Source: Adiantum capillus-veneris (Eukaryota; Streptophyta; Polypodiopsida; Polypodiales; Pteridaceae). From it: a stretch of DNA of 64,000 nt. Made by a program: the position numbers and the translations under genes. Positions 20,457 to 33,294 of this stretch are shown here, piece after piece. Each line of letters starts with the position of its first letter. Positions within the stretch are counted from its first letter, which is position 1. Under the pieces are notes generated by a model. The model made no database searches and was not told the DNA's origin. It saw nothing but the letters and a program-made list of their open reading frames with translations. Location of the stretch: contig CM043947.1 of NCBI GenBank assembly GCA_014529385.2, positions 103,691,811 through 103,755,810 on the forward strand, given 5' to 3'.

Positions 20457-22340
20457 AATCACCTACAGATATTTAAAAAAGAGTCTTATGTCTACTGCAC
20501 CATTTCAAGGCAAGTCGTGAAATTTCTCTTGTTAAATAATTGCATTAAAAGTGGTTTAGCGTTTGTACTTTGGTTTAGTCTACAATTTTTTTAGATAATC
20601 CAATTGTCTATCTTGACTGACATTAACCATATGATGATTTTAATGTTGACCTTCATTTTTAAGAACTTGTTTAGCATTTGACAATTTGATTACTAGCCAC
20701 TTCTTTGAACCACCCCCAAGTACATAATTTCTCAATGTTTTGCTAAAGCATTTTAATTCTCTTTAATGAGTCAGTTCCTAAATGTATCTATTGCTATCAT
20801 TTGCCTTAAGATTCCGTCATTATGATTCCTCTCTCTCATCTGATTACACTACAATACACTGGCTTAATATATTCCTATGATAAAACTTACCCTCTCCACT
20901 TCCTTCTAAGTTGTTTTTATTTGGTACATATATTTAAGGGCACAAAGTCAAGCAGTTTGCAACAAGGATAATACGATTGCACAATTTGAAAGGAAAGAGA
21001 TCTTTTGCTTCTTTATATTGGCATGTACAATTAACCATCCTAATGTTGTGGCATTTTCTTATACTGAATATAATTTCTGTTGAGAAGATATATCGTCAAG
21101 TTGATATACAACCACACAATATTTTGGCACCAAATCATACTCCAATTTTGTGTCAAATAGGTAGTAACCGTTTTTTCCTTTATGCCTTGTCTAGTCCATT
21201 GGTCACATGCACACAGATTCACCGATTTAGGCAATGTGCAAATACTTTTCCTGGTGTAGATTCATGGAATTAAGAACCACCAACATATGTGCAGATCCGC
21301 CGATTTATGCAACACACCAACAAATTGTAGATTCATTATTTTAAAGAATATCAAGTATAGATTTTCCGATTTAGGCATCATGTCTCATTGGTGTAGATTT
21401 GCTGGTTGAGGAAACACCTATTACAAAGTCATGCTACAGTGGCTGGCCATCATTGTCCTTACTAGTATTATTTTGTTACCTGGGTAAAAATACACGATAT
21501 TTGGATTCGCATTTGGACTTATATTTTGAATTTGGAATTGAAATTGGATTCGGTATATGATGATTTTTTGTCGTGACAATGTTTATGGATTGGAATTGAG
21601 ATTGGAATCTATTAAGATTGATTATTGACTTATGAGTATGACCAATGACATCCTAATTCATCAGGTGACATATACTACTTATTCTAGTGATATGGGACAC
21701 TAGAATATGTAGTATGTGGATGACGACAGGCATAAGCAATGTTGTTTAATTCTTCAAATTACTATTTTAATATGTGATATTTCTAACACAAAATACTAAC
21801 CATTAATTTTTACAAGTATGTTTTGCAGATTCTTATCTTTGAAACTGTAGAAAGTTGCTTTCTAATGGAGAAGTATGTAATGGAAATTGATATATTGTTA
21901 TTTTCTACAGCTCTAGGTAAAAAATTAGGACCGAGCTATGGGCTATGCAAAAGTACATCAAATTTATGTATACTTTATTATTCAAGTGCTCTTTATCAGC
22001 TATGGCCATTTATATCCGACCGACCAATGTGTATTCATTTTGAGCATTCAAGAAATTTATAAATAAATATGTGCAAGAGGAAAATGCTCACTCTTGCACG
22101 GGGGGAGATTCCGCCCAATGCTTGTGTCTTTCTTCTCTCCTCTCCTCTCTTCTCTCTTGTCGTGCCGGTGTACTCTCCGCTTTAGGAGGTGCATCTGCAT
22201 ATGCTTTTTTACTCTCTCGCGCTCTTTATCTCTCTTTAACCACGTGTAGTCTTGATTATATGCTATGGGATTTGTCAAGTATGCCGATTTGTCTGTTTTA
22301 TGGATTGTAGCACGTTATGTCTGGTATTTTGTAGGCCACC
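20457..22340. other. Non-coding, A/T-rich interval with a degenerate tandem repeat
   Basis: No domain or ORF of note. At about 21210-21420 the phrase GTAGATTC/ACCGATTTAGGCA recurs four or five times at intervals of roughly 45-60 bases with many changes. At 22117-22240 there is a pyrimidine-rich TCTCTT stretch. The right edge meets the truncated 3' side of chromovirus B. Confidence 0.5.
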
Positions 22341-22344
22341 TTGT

Positions 22345-23990
22345 CTCTCTCGTTGTAGTAGTCAATCAGCACATTGTATCATCCCTTACGATATTGGAGC
22401 TTTGCATCATACTCCTCAAGAATCTCTGGCCACCTGGCCTTTTGACTCTTCAAGTCAGTTTGTTGTGTAAACCATTGTATGCTTTCATACTCAAACACAA
22501 TCTCAAACTGAGCTCCATACAAATAAAGCCGCCACGTCTTTAAGGCAGACTCTATTGCATAGAGTTTGCATTCGTAAGCAGAGTAATTTTGTTGTGCTAA
22601 ATCAAGCTTCTTACTTTCAAATGCAATTGGCCTCCCCTCTTAGAGAAGGACTAGTCCAATAGCACGATTACTAGCATCCGTTTCCAAAATGAATGGCTTC
22701 AAAGGATCCACAATAGCTAGAATAGGACTTGTAGCTAATGCATCCTTGAGAGTATCAAAACTTTGCTGGTGCTAAGCGGCACCCCATTGAAAGTTTTCCC
22801 CCTTGGCTTTCAGCTGATTTGTTATCGGCACAACAATGTGAGCATAATTTTTAACAAACCTTCAATAAAAACCAGCAAATCCCAAGAAAACCTGTAACTC
22901 TTCCATATTTTTGGGAGAAGCCACCTCCGAATGACATCCACTTTGGATTGATCCATGTGCGGCCCATCATCTGATATGACATGCCCTAGATAGTAAATTT
23001 CCTCCTTGAGAAAATCACACTTTGATTCTTTGGCATATAACTTGTTTGCTTGTAGCAATTCAAACACCTGCCTCAGATGTTGTAAGTGCTCTTCTTCAAA
23101 GGCATTGTACACTAGAATGTCATTGAGAAAGATGATAATGAACTTGCACAAAAATGGCCTCAATACACTATCCATGAGCGTCATGAAAGTTGCATGTGCA
23201 TTGGTTAACCCAAAGGGCATAACCAGAAACTTGTAATGTCCAAAGCCCATGGTGAAGAACTAGGTTGAATAAATCCTCTACTGAGATAGTTAGCAAGCTG
23301 ACATTCCACCTCATGAGCCTCACAATGGCTCATTTTGTAGGGTAGTTTACTAACTGGTTTACTGCTTGCAACCACGTCTATGCCATGTCGCATAGATCGT
23401 GTCAATGGCAATTTTGGTGGTAAATCATTAGGAAAAATATCTTGAAATTCCATTAACACATTTTTTATTTGACTAGCAACTTTTGCTTGTTGAAGAGAGA
23501 GAGAGAGAGTAGTAGCCATTGTTGGGAGAGAAGAGAGAGAAGCATGCGGCGTTGAGGAATTTTCAACAGAATCAACGTTTGAAAGAAAATGACACAAATA
23601 GTACCACAATAAAAATTCTTCTCTTGCATTATTAAAAGTGAGCTTCATAAGCTCCACTATACATATGAGTGGTGAGGAAGGCACACCCTTCTCTCCTAAA
23701 AACAACACATATGTGCCATGGAATTCAAACATGAGACTTTTGTGCTCAAAGCTACACTTACGTGATGGTCCTAGGCTATGCAACCATTCTCGACAAAGTT
23801 CCACATCTTCCCGCTCCATATTCATAACTTGGGAATCCAAGGATGTGGTATACCCTTGAATCTCCAACGGTACAACAATTTCTTGAGTGTCCCACACCTC
23901 GACATCATAGCCGTTCATCATTGCTACCTTGTAGCATGGGAACTCGGAGTTTGGGGCAACTTGAGCTATTTCACTAACCCGTAGTTAATG
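22345..23990 (-). pseudogene. Chromovirus B protease, RT and RNase H
   Basis: The protease active-site region (about 24040-23990) precedes VPLEIQGYTTSLDSQVMNME. A linker with DFLNDLPPKLPLTRS-like text leads to RT. RT pieces: FGLTNAHATFMTLMDSVLRP and then FLNDILVYN in place of the usual F-x-DD-ILVYS, so the first catalytic Asp of the pair is Asn. RNase H (about 22790-22345) is readable only with frame changes, and a stop stands in the part corresponding to EGRSIAFESKK. Not functional. Confidence 0.7.
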
Positions 23991-24109
23991 AAATTATGTG
24001 TAGCACCGTCATCTACCAAGATAAGCACCTTGTGCCCTTGAATAGATTTGTGTATACACACTAGCTCATGTGGACCAAAGCTCTGTTGCCACATGGAAGC
24101 TATAATACA

Positions 24110-25165
24110 TCATTCATGCACCACCTCAGTTTCTTCTGTAGAGAGAGGCCCTCTAGACCCCTTGTATTTCTTGGCCGCCTCTAAATTGTCTACTATAAAC
24201 TTTCTTTTATTGTGTCCATGATGTGTGCTTGTATTACCATGTGTATTGTCAGGCACGTGAGTACTGTGTGGTGTCTTATTATCACGATCATGATGGATGT
24301 GAGCTTGCACTATGGCCTCCTCAAGTGTTTTGGGATCCTGAGTCTTGACATCCTTCTTAAGCTTTGGTGTGAGACCGCGGATAAACTCACGCACTTGTTG
24401 AAAGGTATCTAATCCTTCCAACTTGAGGATGACATCCCAATAGTGTGAGATATATTCCAACAATGATTTATGTTGTTGCATGGAACAATTATCCCAAGCT
24501 GACCAGTTTCTATCAGCCTCACTTGTGGGAAAAATTTCCTTTCTAAATACAGCCTCAAAGGCTGTCCAAGTCTGTGGTATGATGTTCTTCTCCTTGAGAG
24601 ACATCCACCATTTATAGGCCTTGCCTTCCAATGTCAAACTTGTATGCAGTTCTCTAAGTGCATTTGGAGTACGCCGTAGATCGTGAATTCCTTCCGACTT
24701 GCTAAGAAAGATATTCATCCCATCCTTATTGTGCTCTCTTTCCTCTCCCTCTCCCTTAAAAGTCGTCAATTTTGTATTTTTCAACAAATCATCCACCTCC
24801 TTTTGAGTGAGAGAGTGCAGAGAATCCAGAGGGAGACCCTGCCCGTGATCAGGAGGACCCTACCCCTGATCAGCTACATGCTCGTACATATGTGTATCAA
24901 CAGATCCCTTGGAGTAGTGCATAAATTGCACTACTAAAGTAGATAAGTTACTAACATTTTCATTCAAATATGAAAACTTCTTTTCCATCACAGACATGGG
25001 TGCTCGAAGTGCTCAAAATTATTGAATATCAAGCAATTCGTAAGTGTCATCTCCTCCCGTAGTTTCACGGGTACCCTCTGTGAGAGTATCCGACCGTCAG
25101 CCATCATTGGAAAGATCGGGTGTATGATGCTCAAAATCAAAAGTCATATTGATGTCGAAATCCAT
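24110..25165 (-). pseudogene. Chromovirus B gag
   Basis: Start ATG at 25165 (MDFDINMTFDFEHHTPD), matching the F gag start at 35176. After early frame breaks an open stretch from 24796 reads the capsid part: ALRELHTSLTLEGKAYKWWM, SLLEYISHYWDVILKLEGLD and FIRGLTPKLKKDVKTQDPKT. F carries a complete CCHC knuckle after the corresponding point; B runs from GPLS directly to TEETEVVHE, so the knuckle has been deleted. Gag forms the virus-like particle. Confidence 0.75.
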
Positions 25166-25854
25166 GGCGACTAAGTGCAGTGCTAGTAAGAGCATGTTTG
25201 AGGGGAGATGGAGAGAACGGTCGCTTCCAACTTCCAAACTTGCTTGCACACCTCCTTGTCAACCTCTCACCATCTCTTCCAATTTTCCAAGTGCATACAC
25301 ACACACCTAGACTATGACAACACACACATACACACAAGCTTGATAACAAGAGAGTGTAAGAGTTTAAGAAAGTGAAAGAGAAGATGCATACATGATTGGT
25401 AGTACATAGCATAACACAACATAGCATAAGAGAGAGGGAAGGGAAAAGTTAAAGCATCTACATAAGAAAGGCCTAAAGATTGCAGCCCCAAACTCCACGG
25501 CACCTCTTGTGGAGTTTGGTATTTAATATTTGATATTACTAGTTAGTCCCACTTAGTTATGAGTGGAACACATTACTTATTGCATGACCCTCTTAGGGTG
25601 ATTTCTCATTGTCCTTCTTAGAAAGCAGCCATAATGGCTTATTGATAAAAGTCAAAAATACTGTGCAAGAATAAAATGATCAAGAGGATTATTATTTGCC
25701 GGTGCCTCCTTCTAAACTCTCAGAATTCCAATCTACAAATCATCATGTACTCACCAATAGTAAAATCAGATTGACAATACATAATTAACCATTAAGCTAT
25801 CTATCCCAATTGCAGTTAACCACATACAACAGGAGGGTGTCTTGTCTCGTAACA

Positions 25855-25865
25855 TCCCTCCTAGT
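25855..25865 (-). promoter_or_regulatory. Element G polypurine tract
   Basis: On the minus strand AGGAGGGA stands directly before TGTTACGAGAC, the likely LTR start at 25854. Confidence 0.5.
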
Positions 25866-25879
25866 AGGGATAGCAAATG

Positions 25880-27192
25880 TCCTTAGTTGCTCAATAGAGA
25901 ATCAACTGGACCGTGAGTGATGGAAAGTGTGGAGAAGGTCTGGGAAGTAGCGAATTTCTTTTTCAAGTATCCATTTGGCACCTCTCTAGGGTGGCCTTTG
26001 AAGGTCAAAAGATAGCGGTTATAAACCATGCCAATTCATGTATTGGTGGTCTTGTGATCAACTATTTGTGCAGGGATGAGTTGTTCTTCTTAGTCCACAA
26101 GTGAAGGTGGATCCTCATAAATGTGATGTGTAGGTAGGGGTCCTCTAAAAGGTCTTAAAAGACTAATGTGGAATGCATTGTGAATGTGCCAATGTGAAGG
26201 TAATTCTAAACAAAATGAAACATCATTGATCACAACAAAAATTTTAGATGGACCATAAAGACGATGAGCAAGTTTAACAAAAACATTAGTATCAACACTT
26301 TTGATCCTTCAGTTTTTAATGCAAAGCATAACATAATCACCTTCCTTAAACTGGTGTGCCTTGTGGTGCTTGAGTAGCATGCTTATTGTACAGTTCTTGT
26401 GAATGTTTAATGGCAAAATGTACACTTGCATAAACATCATGAAAATTAGCAGTAAAATCATCAGCGACATGCACAACGTTAGAAATACGTGAAGCAGGAG
26501 TAGGCAGAGAATGACCATACACAATTTCAAGATTTACTTGTGGCAATGTGAGTGGTGTTGTTATATGAAAATTGTAGAATATGCAGTTAATCATCCCATT
26601 TTTTGGGTTGAGAAGAAACATAAGCTTTTAACAAGTCAACGATAGTGCAATTAGTGACTTCGGTTTGATCATTAGATTGATGGAATGCAAAAGTAAAATC
26701 AAGTATAGTTCCAAGATTTTCAAAAATAGTAGTCCAAAAAGCACTACAAATTTTGGAATCTCAATAAGATATTATGACTTTAGGCAAACCATGATGTGGA
26801 AAAACAATTTTAAGAAATAGAAGTTTTAAGAAATAGAAGTGCAGCTTGATGTACTGTGAGTGTTTTCTTACAAGGAATAAAGTATGCTTGTTTAGAAAAA
26901 CGATCACTTACAATCCAAATCATATCATTCTTGTGAGCAGTGAGTGGAAATCTAGTAACAAAATCCATTAAAATATGTTCCCAAGGTTTTTTAGGAATAG
27001 GAAAGGGTGTAAAAGTTCCAATTTCTTACCAGTAGTTGCTTTGATCTTTTGACAAATCAAACAAGTTGAAACATACTGTTTAACATCAATTTTTATAGTA
27101 GGCCAATAGAAATCATGATATAAGTTTTGAAAAGTAGCAGCAAATCCGCTATGTCCAATATAGGGTGGTTTGTGCAACTCTTCAATGTACAA
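25880..27192 (-). pseudogene. Element G integrase and chromodomain-like end
   Basis: The HHCC module reads LHKPPYIGHSGFAATFQNLY, DFYWPTIKIDVKQYVSTCLI, then CQK (about 27190-27050). Core pieces follow with stops (IWIVSDRFSKQAYFIPCKKT near 26915-26860). The C-terminal part is 26621-26309 (VNLEIVYGHSLPTP). At about 26000-25940 YLLTFKGHPREVPNGYLKKK resembles a decayed chromodomain. Confidence 0.6.
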
Positions 27193-27379
27193 AAGGGTTT
27201 AATTACACACAATTTTTGTTTGAAATAAAGAATTTTTTCTTGAATAGTGTATTCCAAATATGTGTGCATAGAATTATCAATCATATGTAACCATGTGGTT
27301 TTGAAATCATCATCTTGTGCATAAGGGTCATGCATTGAAACAAATGAAGTACCCGTAATGATTGATCGATTATTAAAAG

Positions 27380-28612
27380 AGGGTCTTGGACTCAAAGAGT
27401 TAGCTACAACATTTTCCTTACCAGGTTGGTATTGAATGTTGGGTTGAAAACTTTGAATGAAGATAGTCCACTTAATATGTCTATCATCTATTAAGGGTTG
27501 AGAAAGTAAGTATTTGATACTTTGTTGATCAGTTTTGATGATTAAATCAACACCCATTAAACAATGTTTCCAAATTTTCAAGGCATGTACAACAACAGTA
27601 AACTCTTTGTCATATGTACTAAATTTTGTTTCACACAATTTAAGATTACGACTTTCAAATGCAAGTGGATGGTTATCTTGCATAAGAACTGCCCGACACC
27701 TTTTCCACTAGCATCAGTGACTACGACAAAGAATGGTCTTTCAAAATTAAGCAATTGTAGTACTAGTGCATTTATCAAAGCATTCTTGAGTGCATTAAAG
27801 GAACTTTCTTGCAAATCAGACCATACAGAAGGAGAATTTTTCTTTAATAGGAGAGTGAGGTAATGAGATCTGTAAGCAAAGTTATGTATAACTGCATAGA
27901 CCAAGAAAAGAACGTAGTTCATGCAAACTTTTGGGTCTAAGCCATTGAATGGCTTCAATTTTCTTGGGGTCTACATGTATTCCCTTGCCTGATACAATGT
28001 GTCCCAAATATTAAATTTCAGATTGGAAAAATGAACTCTTTTCAGGATTCAGATACAAGTGCTTGTGTGCAAGCATATCAAATACACGTGCTAAGTGCTC
28101 TTTATGTTCTTGTTCTAGTTTACTGAATACAAGAATGTTGTCAAAGAATACATTCATGAAATCTTGATGGTAAATGAAACTTTTGTTCATCATGCATGTG
28201 AATGTGGCTGGTGCATTTGTTAGGCCAATGGCACAACATAAAATTCATAGTGTCCCGTTTGTGTTCTAAAAGAAATTTTGTAGCCATCTTGGTCAAACAT
28301 TTTGACTTAATGATACCCTGATTTAAGGTCAATTTTGCTAAAGATATTTTCCCCTTTTAGTTTGTCTAACAGATCATCCACTCTAGGAATAGGGAACCCA
28401 TTCTTGATGATGGTTTTGTTTGAAGACCTGTAGTCAATACGCATACGAAACGTTCCATTTTTCTTCTTAACAAGAAGTATTGGAGCTTTGTATGGTGAAC
28501 TACTATGTATTATTTTTCCTTGATCAAGCAAGTCGGTGATTTGAGTTTGTATCTCTCTATGTGCAGCTGGATTTACATGGTAAGGTGCTTTATAAAGAGG
28601 TTCACTACCCAA
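27380..28612 (-). pseudogene. Element G RT and RNase H
   Basis: RT start: [20 protein letters not shown], then [20 protein letters not shown] (about 28560-28320). After frame changes the palm reads VFFDNILVFSKLEQEHKEHL (near 28150-28090), with FFDN instead of F-x-DD, so the second Asp is lost. RNase H: FFVVVTDASGKGVGQFL (about 27740), HPLAFESRNLKLCETKFSTY, IKTDQQSIKYLLSQPL and YQPGKENVVANSLS. The element is dead. Confidence 0.7.
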
Positions 28613-28835
28613 TATAATATCTATTTTGTGGTCTTCGTGCGTGAAGGTGGCATTCCAGGTGGCAGATCATGCATGAAACAATTCTTAAATTGTGAAATAA
28701 AATCATCATATGAGGAGTTATGTGAAGTTTTAGTTTCACCAAAGATTTGATTTAGCAACACTAGATATGTTTTCCCTTGTTTTTGAATTGCTCTTTTGGC
28801 TTGAGTGTGAGAGAAAAGTGTAAATTTTTCATGTG

Positions 28836-29088
28836 CTAGTGTTGCTTGGATGGAGAATTTTGATTTTTATGAGTGAGAGACATTGTATGTGTTTTATATT
28901 TTATCAAAGGATCAAATTCATGATGGAATGGCATTCCCAAAATCATATCAAGACCATCCAATGGTGCTACCAGAAATGCACGTTCTTGTGTAAATTCACC
29001 AATGCAAACTTCAATAGTGACTTGGGTTTTGCAGTTAAAATATTGATTATTAAACACAACTTTGACTTTGTGAGGTGTAGAAATTTGA

Positions 29089-29132
<44 letters not shown>

Positions 29133-29174
29133 GTGCCAATCATGCATAAATAAAGTCATGGCTACGGCCATCAT
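28836..29174 (-). pseudogene. Element G protease with an in-frame (GA)n run
   Basis: Protease text GLDMILGMPFHHEFDP near 28940 is the second retropepsin signature. A (GA)n tract at 29091-29128 reads as alternating Leu-Ser between the active-site half (ILLDDGRSHDFI, near 29190-29160, partly in another frame) and KVKVVFNNQYFNC. The repeat has grown inside coding sequence. Confidence 0.6.
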
Positions 29175-30355
29175 CTAAAAGAATGGTGACACTTTCACCC
29201 TTGACTGTGCCTTGCACTTTAAACAAAGTGTGAGGAGATATAGGAGTCCCTGAAGATGGGTTGTCATTGTGATCATACTCAGGATTATATCCCTCACCGT
29301 AATTAGCTTCCACTTCATTGTCGTTGGGAGTAGCATCTTCGATGAGGTTAACAATAGCACCTTTGAGGCGGTTGTTGTTGAAAAGTCTTTGGTTTGGATT
29401 TCGGGTGACTCCATTGGATTGGCCATTTCTCTTAGTAGGACCTTTCCGGCACTTATCTGCATAGTGACCATACTAGAAACATTTAAAACACTTTACCTTT
29501 TTGTTACCATTAGAGTTTTGAGCAGGACGTTGGTTGGAAGAATTTTGGTTGCCTTGCTGTTATGTGTTGCCATAAGGTTGAGAAGTTATAGCAGACTTGT
29601 CAAATCTGCATCTCTTGAAAAAGGTACGGCTTTGTTGTTTGTTCCTGTCAATGTTAGGAGAGAAAGAAGCTCTCTTGTTATGGTTAGTGTTAGCAGTTTG
29701 TTCAATGTGAGAGGGTTGTCCACCTTTCTTCTTCTCCGCATTAAGGGCCAAATTAATAGCCTTTGACGGTGAATTCGGTTCAAATATATCTACCTCAACA
29801 CCAATTTGTAGTACTAAGCTAGAAATATATTTACGCTTCAATTTCTTGCGACGACTGACATGTTCAATAGCTTGCAATTGAATTAAACAGTTCTAAAAAT
29901 GATCAGTGTAGCCCTGTACATCTTCATTTTGACCCATTTGAATTAAATCCCACTGGCGTTGTACTTTAGCTTTATACTGTGGGCAAAAATTGAGGTAAAA
30001 ATAACTTTTTGAATGCATGCCAAGTACGTGGTCTTTTACCATGCTGTTTGGTGGCGTTCCACCACAATGCAACGCTACTGGTGAGATGATTTGATGCACA
30101 CTTTACCATTTCACATTTGGAAAAGTCTTCATCATGAAAATAGTCATCTAATTGACTAACCCATGCTAGAACCATGCTAGCATCTTTAGTGCCATCAAAA
30201 TCCATGAAAGTCAAGGCTTTTCTGCTAATTTTGTTTTTCTTTGGGGCCGCCAATACAGATTCTATGCGTGCATAATGCAATAATTTATCTTCAAAATCTT
30301 GCCTTCGCATGAGTTCATAAGTGAGATTGTTGTAAATTAGTGACCTGCTCGGCAA
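29175..30355 (-). pseudogene. Element G gag
   Basis: Two main pieces: 30355-29893 (LTFMDFDGTKDASMVLAWVS, VALWWNATKQHGKRPRTWHA) is the capsid region with the conserved Trp-Trp. 29877-29560 (AIEHVSRRKKLKRKYISSLV) follows in another frame. A CCHC knuckle CFKCF*YGHYADKC lies at about 29495-29455 with a stop inside it. Confidence 0.65.
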
Positions 30356-31210
30356 CTGTGGGTGCCTGTGGAATGTGTGTCATGATTGCGTGCTTTTTCT
30401 TTCTTTCTTTCTCTTTTTTTATAAATATTTTTTCTCTTTATATATACATATTTATTTATTTAAATAAAGCAAAATGACTATGTAGTAATAGATGTATGCT
30501 TGGTATATGGAATTAATGAGAAAAAATAAAGTAAATAACAAAATAATGGGTACTTAGCTCAACATTGTCAGGTCCAAATTGTGAAGTACTAGGGCAAGAT
30601 CAAAAGTGGCGATTGATCGATAATTCAAAGGCAAGTTGATTGGATTTTTTTTTTTAGCATTCAATCTCCCTCATCTCCGATTGAAAAATCGGTTGAACAA
30701 TGTCGAAAACTTTGTATGGCTTGAGGATTCTTGGATAAGGATAGGTTAAAAGAGCTCCGATCGTAATGATAAGTATATATATATAAATATAAATATAAAT
30801 AAATAAATAAATAAATAAATATATCTTCGACTAATAGCCTTCCCCTTGAATCTATATGGAGGTTGGAGAGAAAGCGGGTGATAGGCGGGCCAATTTCCCT
30901 TTGAGTAGCAAAAGGGTTTTGATGTTGTGTGGCCCAGGGAGTCCGAGGTTTGCTTTCTTCCCAGCTTATGTTGTCGGCCGTCCAAAGAGTTTGAATGGAG
31001 TGAATACCCTCTTAAAAGGGGGTGGATTTTAGTGATTCAATGGGCGATCGGCCATGCTTAATTTTTAAACCACACCTTTTATGGTTAAAAAGGTGTGAAA
31101 TGGAGAGGTCAACGGCGAGCCCCCTTACACCGCGACAATTTGGTAATATACATAAGACCATTGGTAAAAAATTGGAATGATATCCTTCATTTGACAAAAG
31201 GTAATGTATG

Positions 31211-31335
<125 letters not shown>

Positions 31336-31839
31336 AAGAGTATATACTTCACCATGAATCGACAAGACTTGAACAATGTTCGCTTGTTGTTATAGAAATG
31401 ATGAACATGATAATCAAATCTGAATACTTTCACAAATCTAAGTTCAACTTGTAAACAATACAATAGGTTATAAACCCTATTTCTTGTTAATATGGTGTAC
31501 ATGCAAAGGCCTAGAAGAATATGTTTATTGTGTGAAGGCAAGAAAACACTGAAGAAACGTCTCAAACTTACAAAGATGACTGCTTCTAGGAGGTCCAACA
31601 AAATCTTAATCTGCTTTACCACTAGTTAGCTTGCCATTTGGTTGAGGCCAATCCTCAAGGATGAGTAGGTCCATGGAGACCTTGCATAGAAAAAAATTAT
31701 TCAAGGACATGAGAAGATGATGAATTTCATAGCTATGTGATCGGCTGTGCAACCGTAGAAGTGCTCGTTCAATGTGATAGCTTGAAATGGGATTATTTGT
31801 AGATAGGAGTGATATCCAGGTTTATCCATGGTGTCTATC

Positions 31840-31841
<2 letters not shown>

Positions 31842-31893
<52 letters not shown>
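31842..31893. repeat. Run of 52 consecutive G
   Basis: Pure poly-G from 31842 to 31893 after TATCCC. Such length is very unusual in natural DNA and is difficult to sequence, so it may be an assembly artefact; if real it would be strongly quadruplex-forming. Confidence 0.95.
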
Positions 31894-31894
<1 letters not shown>

Positions 31895-32363
31895 CACTGT
31901 ATGTAAAATCTATATATCACGTGTGTTCAAGGACTATTTATAAAACCCCATTACTTGTGAATTTTCCATCAATAAAGGGGACCCTTTTTCTATTCAATCT
32001 GTAAAAATTTTTTCAAGATCATTTTTTCAACACCCTTCTTTATGTGGAAATGTGAGAAAATATAGAATAAAATAATCCCAACATTTGAACCCATGTGATA
32101 GGCTTTTTTTTTTACTATAATGAACCCCTCCCCCCCCCCTCTTCCCCCCGAGGTCTATTCTAGTGCAGTTATCTTGCACTCTATAAATCCTTCGATCAGG
32201 ATCCTTATGTCATTGATCACTTCTATATTCATTGCTCTTGTTAGGTTCATTTTGGTGTTTTTTGTTTTGTTTTATGTTAGGATGACTACCTCAAACTCCA
32301 TCATAAGCTCGTGTGCAATCTCTGCCATCATCTCAACTGTCACATTCACCTCATGGTTGATGT

Positions 32364-33237
32364 TGTTGGGAAACAAGTAAACTGGAACACCTCCATAGTG
32401 ATGTCACCCAAGAGCGTTGAAAGATAACTACAAGAACACTAGAAGTTTTGGGATCTCCCTTTGAGACACCACTAATCCAACAAGAGTAGTCCCCTTGGGA
32501 ATTTACTGGCCATTGCCCACCCAAGAGACTATGTTACATAGGAGCAAACCCCTGTCAAAGCATGGATTTATAGCACACACCGGCCAATGCATATGAAGAC
32601 AAGGGCCTCCCCTTTACCGTTTGAACATCACAAACCCAGAAATTCAACATCAATTCCACAATTCATAGATACATGCCCTCCCAATCTGTCTGCACACAAT
32701 TTGCCACTAGGCTGCCATAGCCATAACCCTGCAGGGAGCTAGTCGTAACCTGAAGAGCACAACTCTAATTTGGGCACTTTAAAGCTTGAGAGAAATCTTC
32801 AAAAATGAATGGTGAGAAAGCTGAAGATGGCCAAAATTGAATCTATATGCTGCTACATGAAAAATTGATGCGAACAGAGAGCTGTCCTGACACGACTACA
32901 CGTAGAGTAGGCAAGGCAATGGCAAAAACTGCAACAAAAACCATCAAGGGGGAACAACGAGATCAAACCTGAAAATTTTCAGGAGTTTTGCTAAACTTTT
33001 TTTAAGTTTGTACATGAGTTTAAGTTATATACAAGTCTCCCTTCAAAAAACTCACTCACGGGCACTTACAGTAGCCCGGAAGTTGGCGCTACACTAGTGA
33101 CTTTCCCTGCATGTACATGTGCTTGCTAAAGCTAGCTAAAGACACCACAAAAAGAAATCTCACACACACTTGACATCGGGCCTCATGTTCGTATGTACAA
33201 CTTTACAAAAAACGGGGTGTTAGAAATGCATCCAACA
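32364..33237 (-). repeat. Element H1: 3' LTR, 874 bp
   Basis: Plus-strand ends TGTTGGG...TCCAACA form a 6-base inverted repeat. The element reads on the minus strand, so the LTR starts at 33237 (TGTTGGATGC) just after the integrase end of H1 and a weak purine tract (33238-33262). Its leftmost 240 bases are matched, with many substitutions, by 58744-58985. Confidence 0.7.
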
Positions 33238-33294
33238 TAGTTTGCCACATCCCAACCTGCTAGATCATTCATGATCAGCAACACAAAAGAGATC

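Larger units (their letters stand above)
22345..25600 (-). mobile_element. Chromovirus B (Ty3/gypsy), truncated in RNase H
   Basis: Minus-strand order: leader (about 25600-25166), gag, protease, RT, RNase H. Sequence and order match chromovirus F. The element is lost beyond the RNase H end near 22345; no integrase, PPT or 3' LTR is present. The 5' LTR limits were not found; a PBS-like TTGTTATCAAGC lies near 25350-25338 on the minus strand. (AC)n runs occur in the leader at 25297-25340. Many stops and frameshifts. Confidence 0.7.
25600..30360 (-). mobile_element. Ty3/gypsy element G with chromodomain-like end
   Basis: Minus-strand order: gag (30355-29175), protease (29174-28836), RT (28612-28011), RNase H (27958-27380), integrase (27192-26160), chromodomain-like end (26110-25880), PPT (25855-25865) and an LTR start TGTTACGAGAC reading leftward from 25854. 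The far LTR limits on both sides were not resolved. All ORFs are broken. Confidence 0.7.

Noticed and set aside
32120-32380. Hydrophobic 86-codon ORF that looks like a membrane protein
   Set aside because: No known motif, T-rich DNA next to homopolymers, adjacent to an LTR end; chance ORF is likelier.
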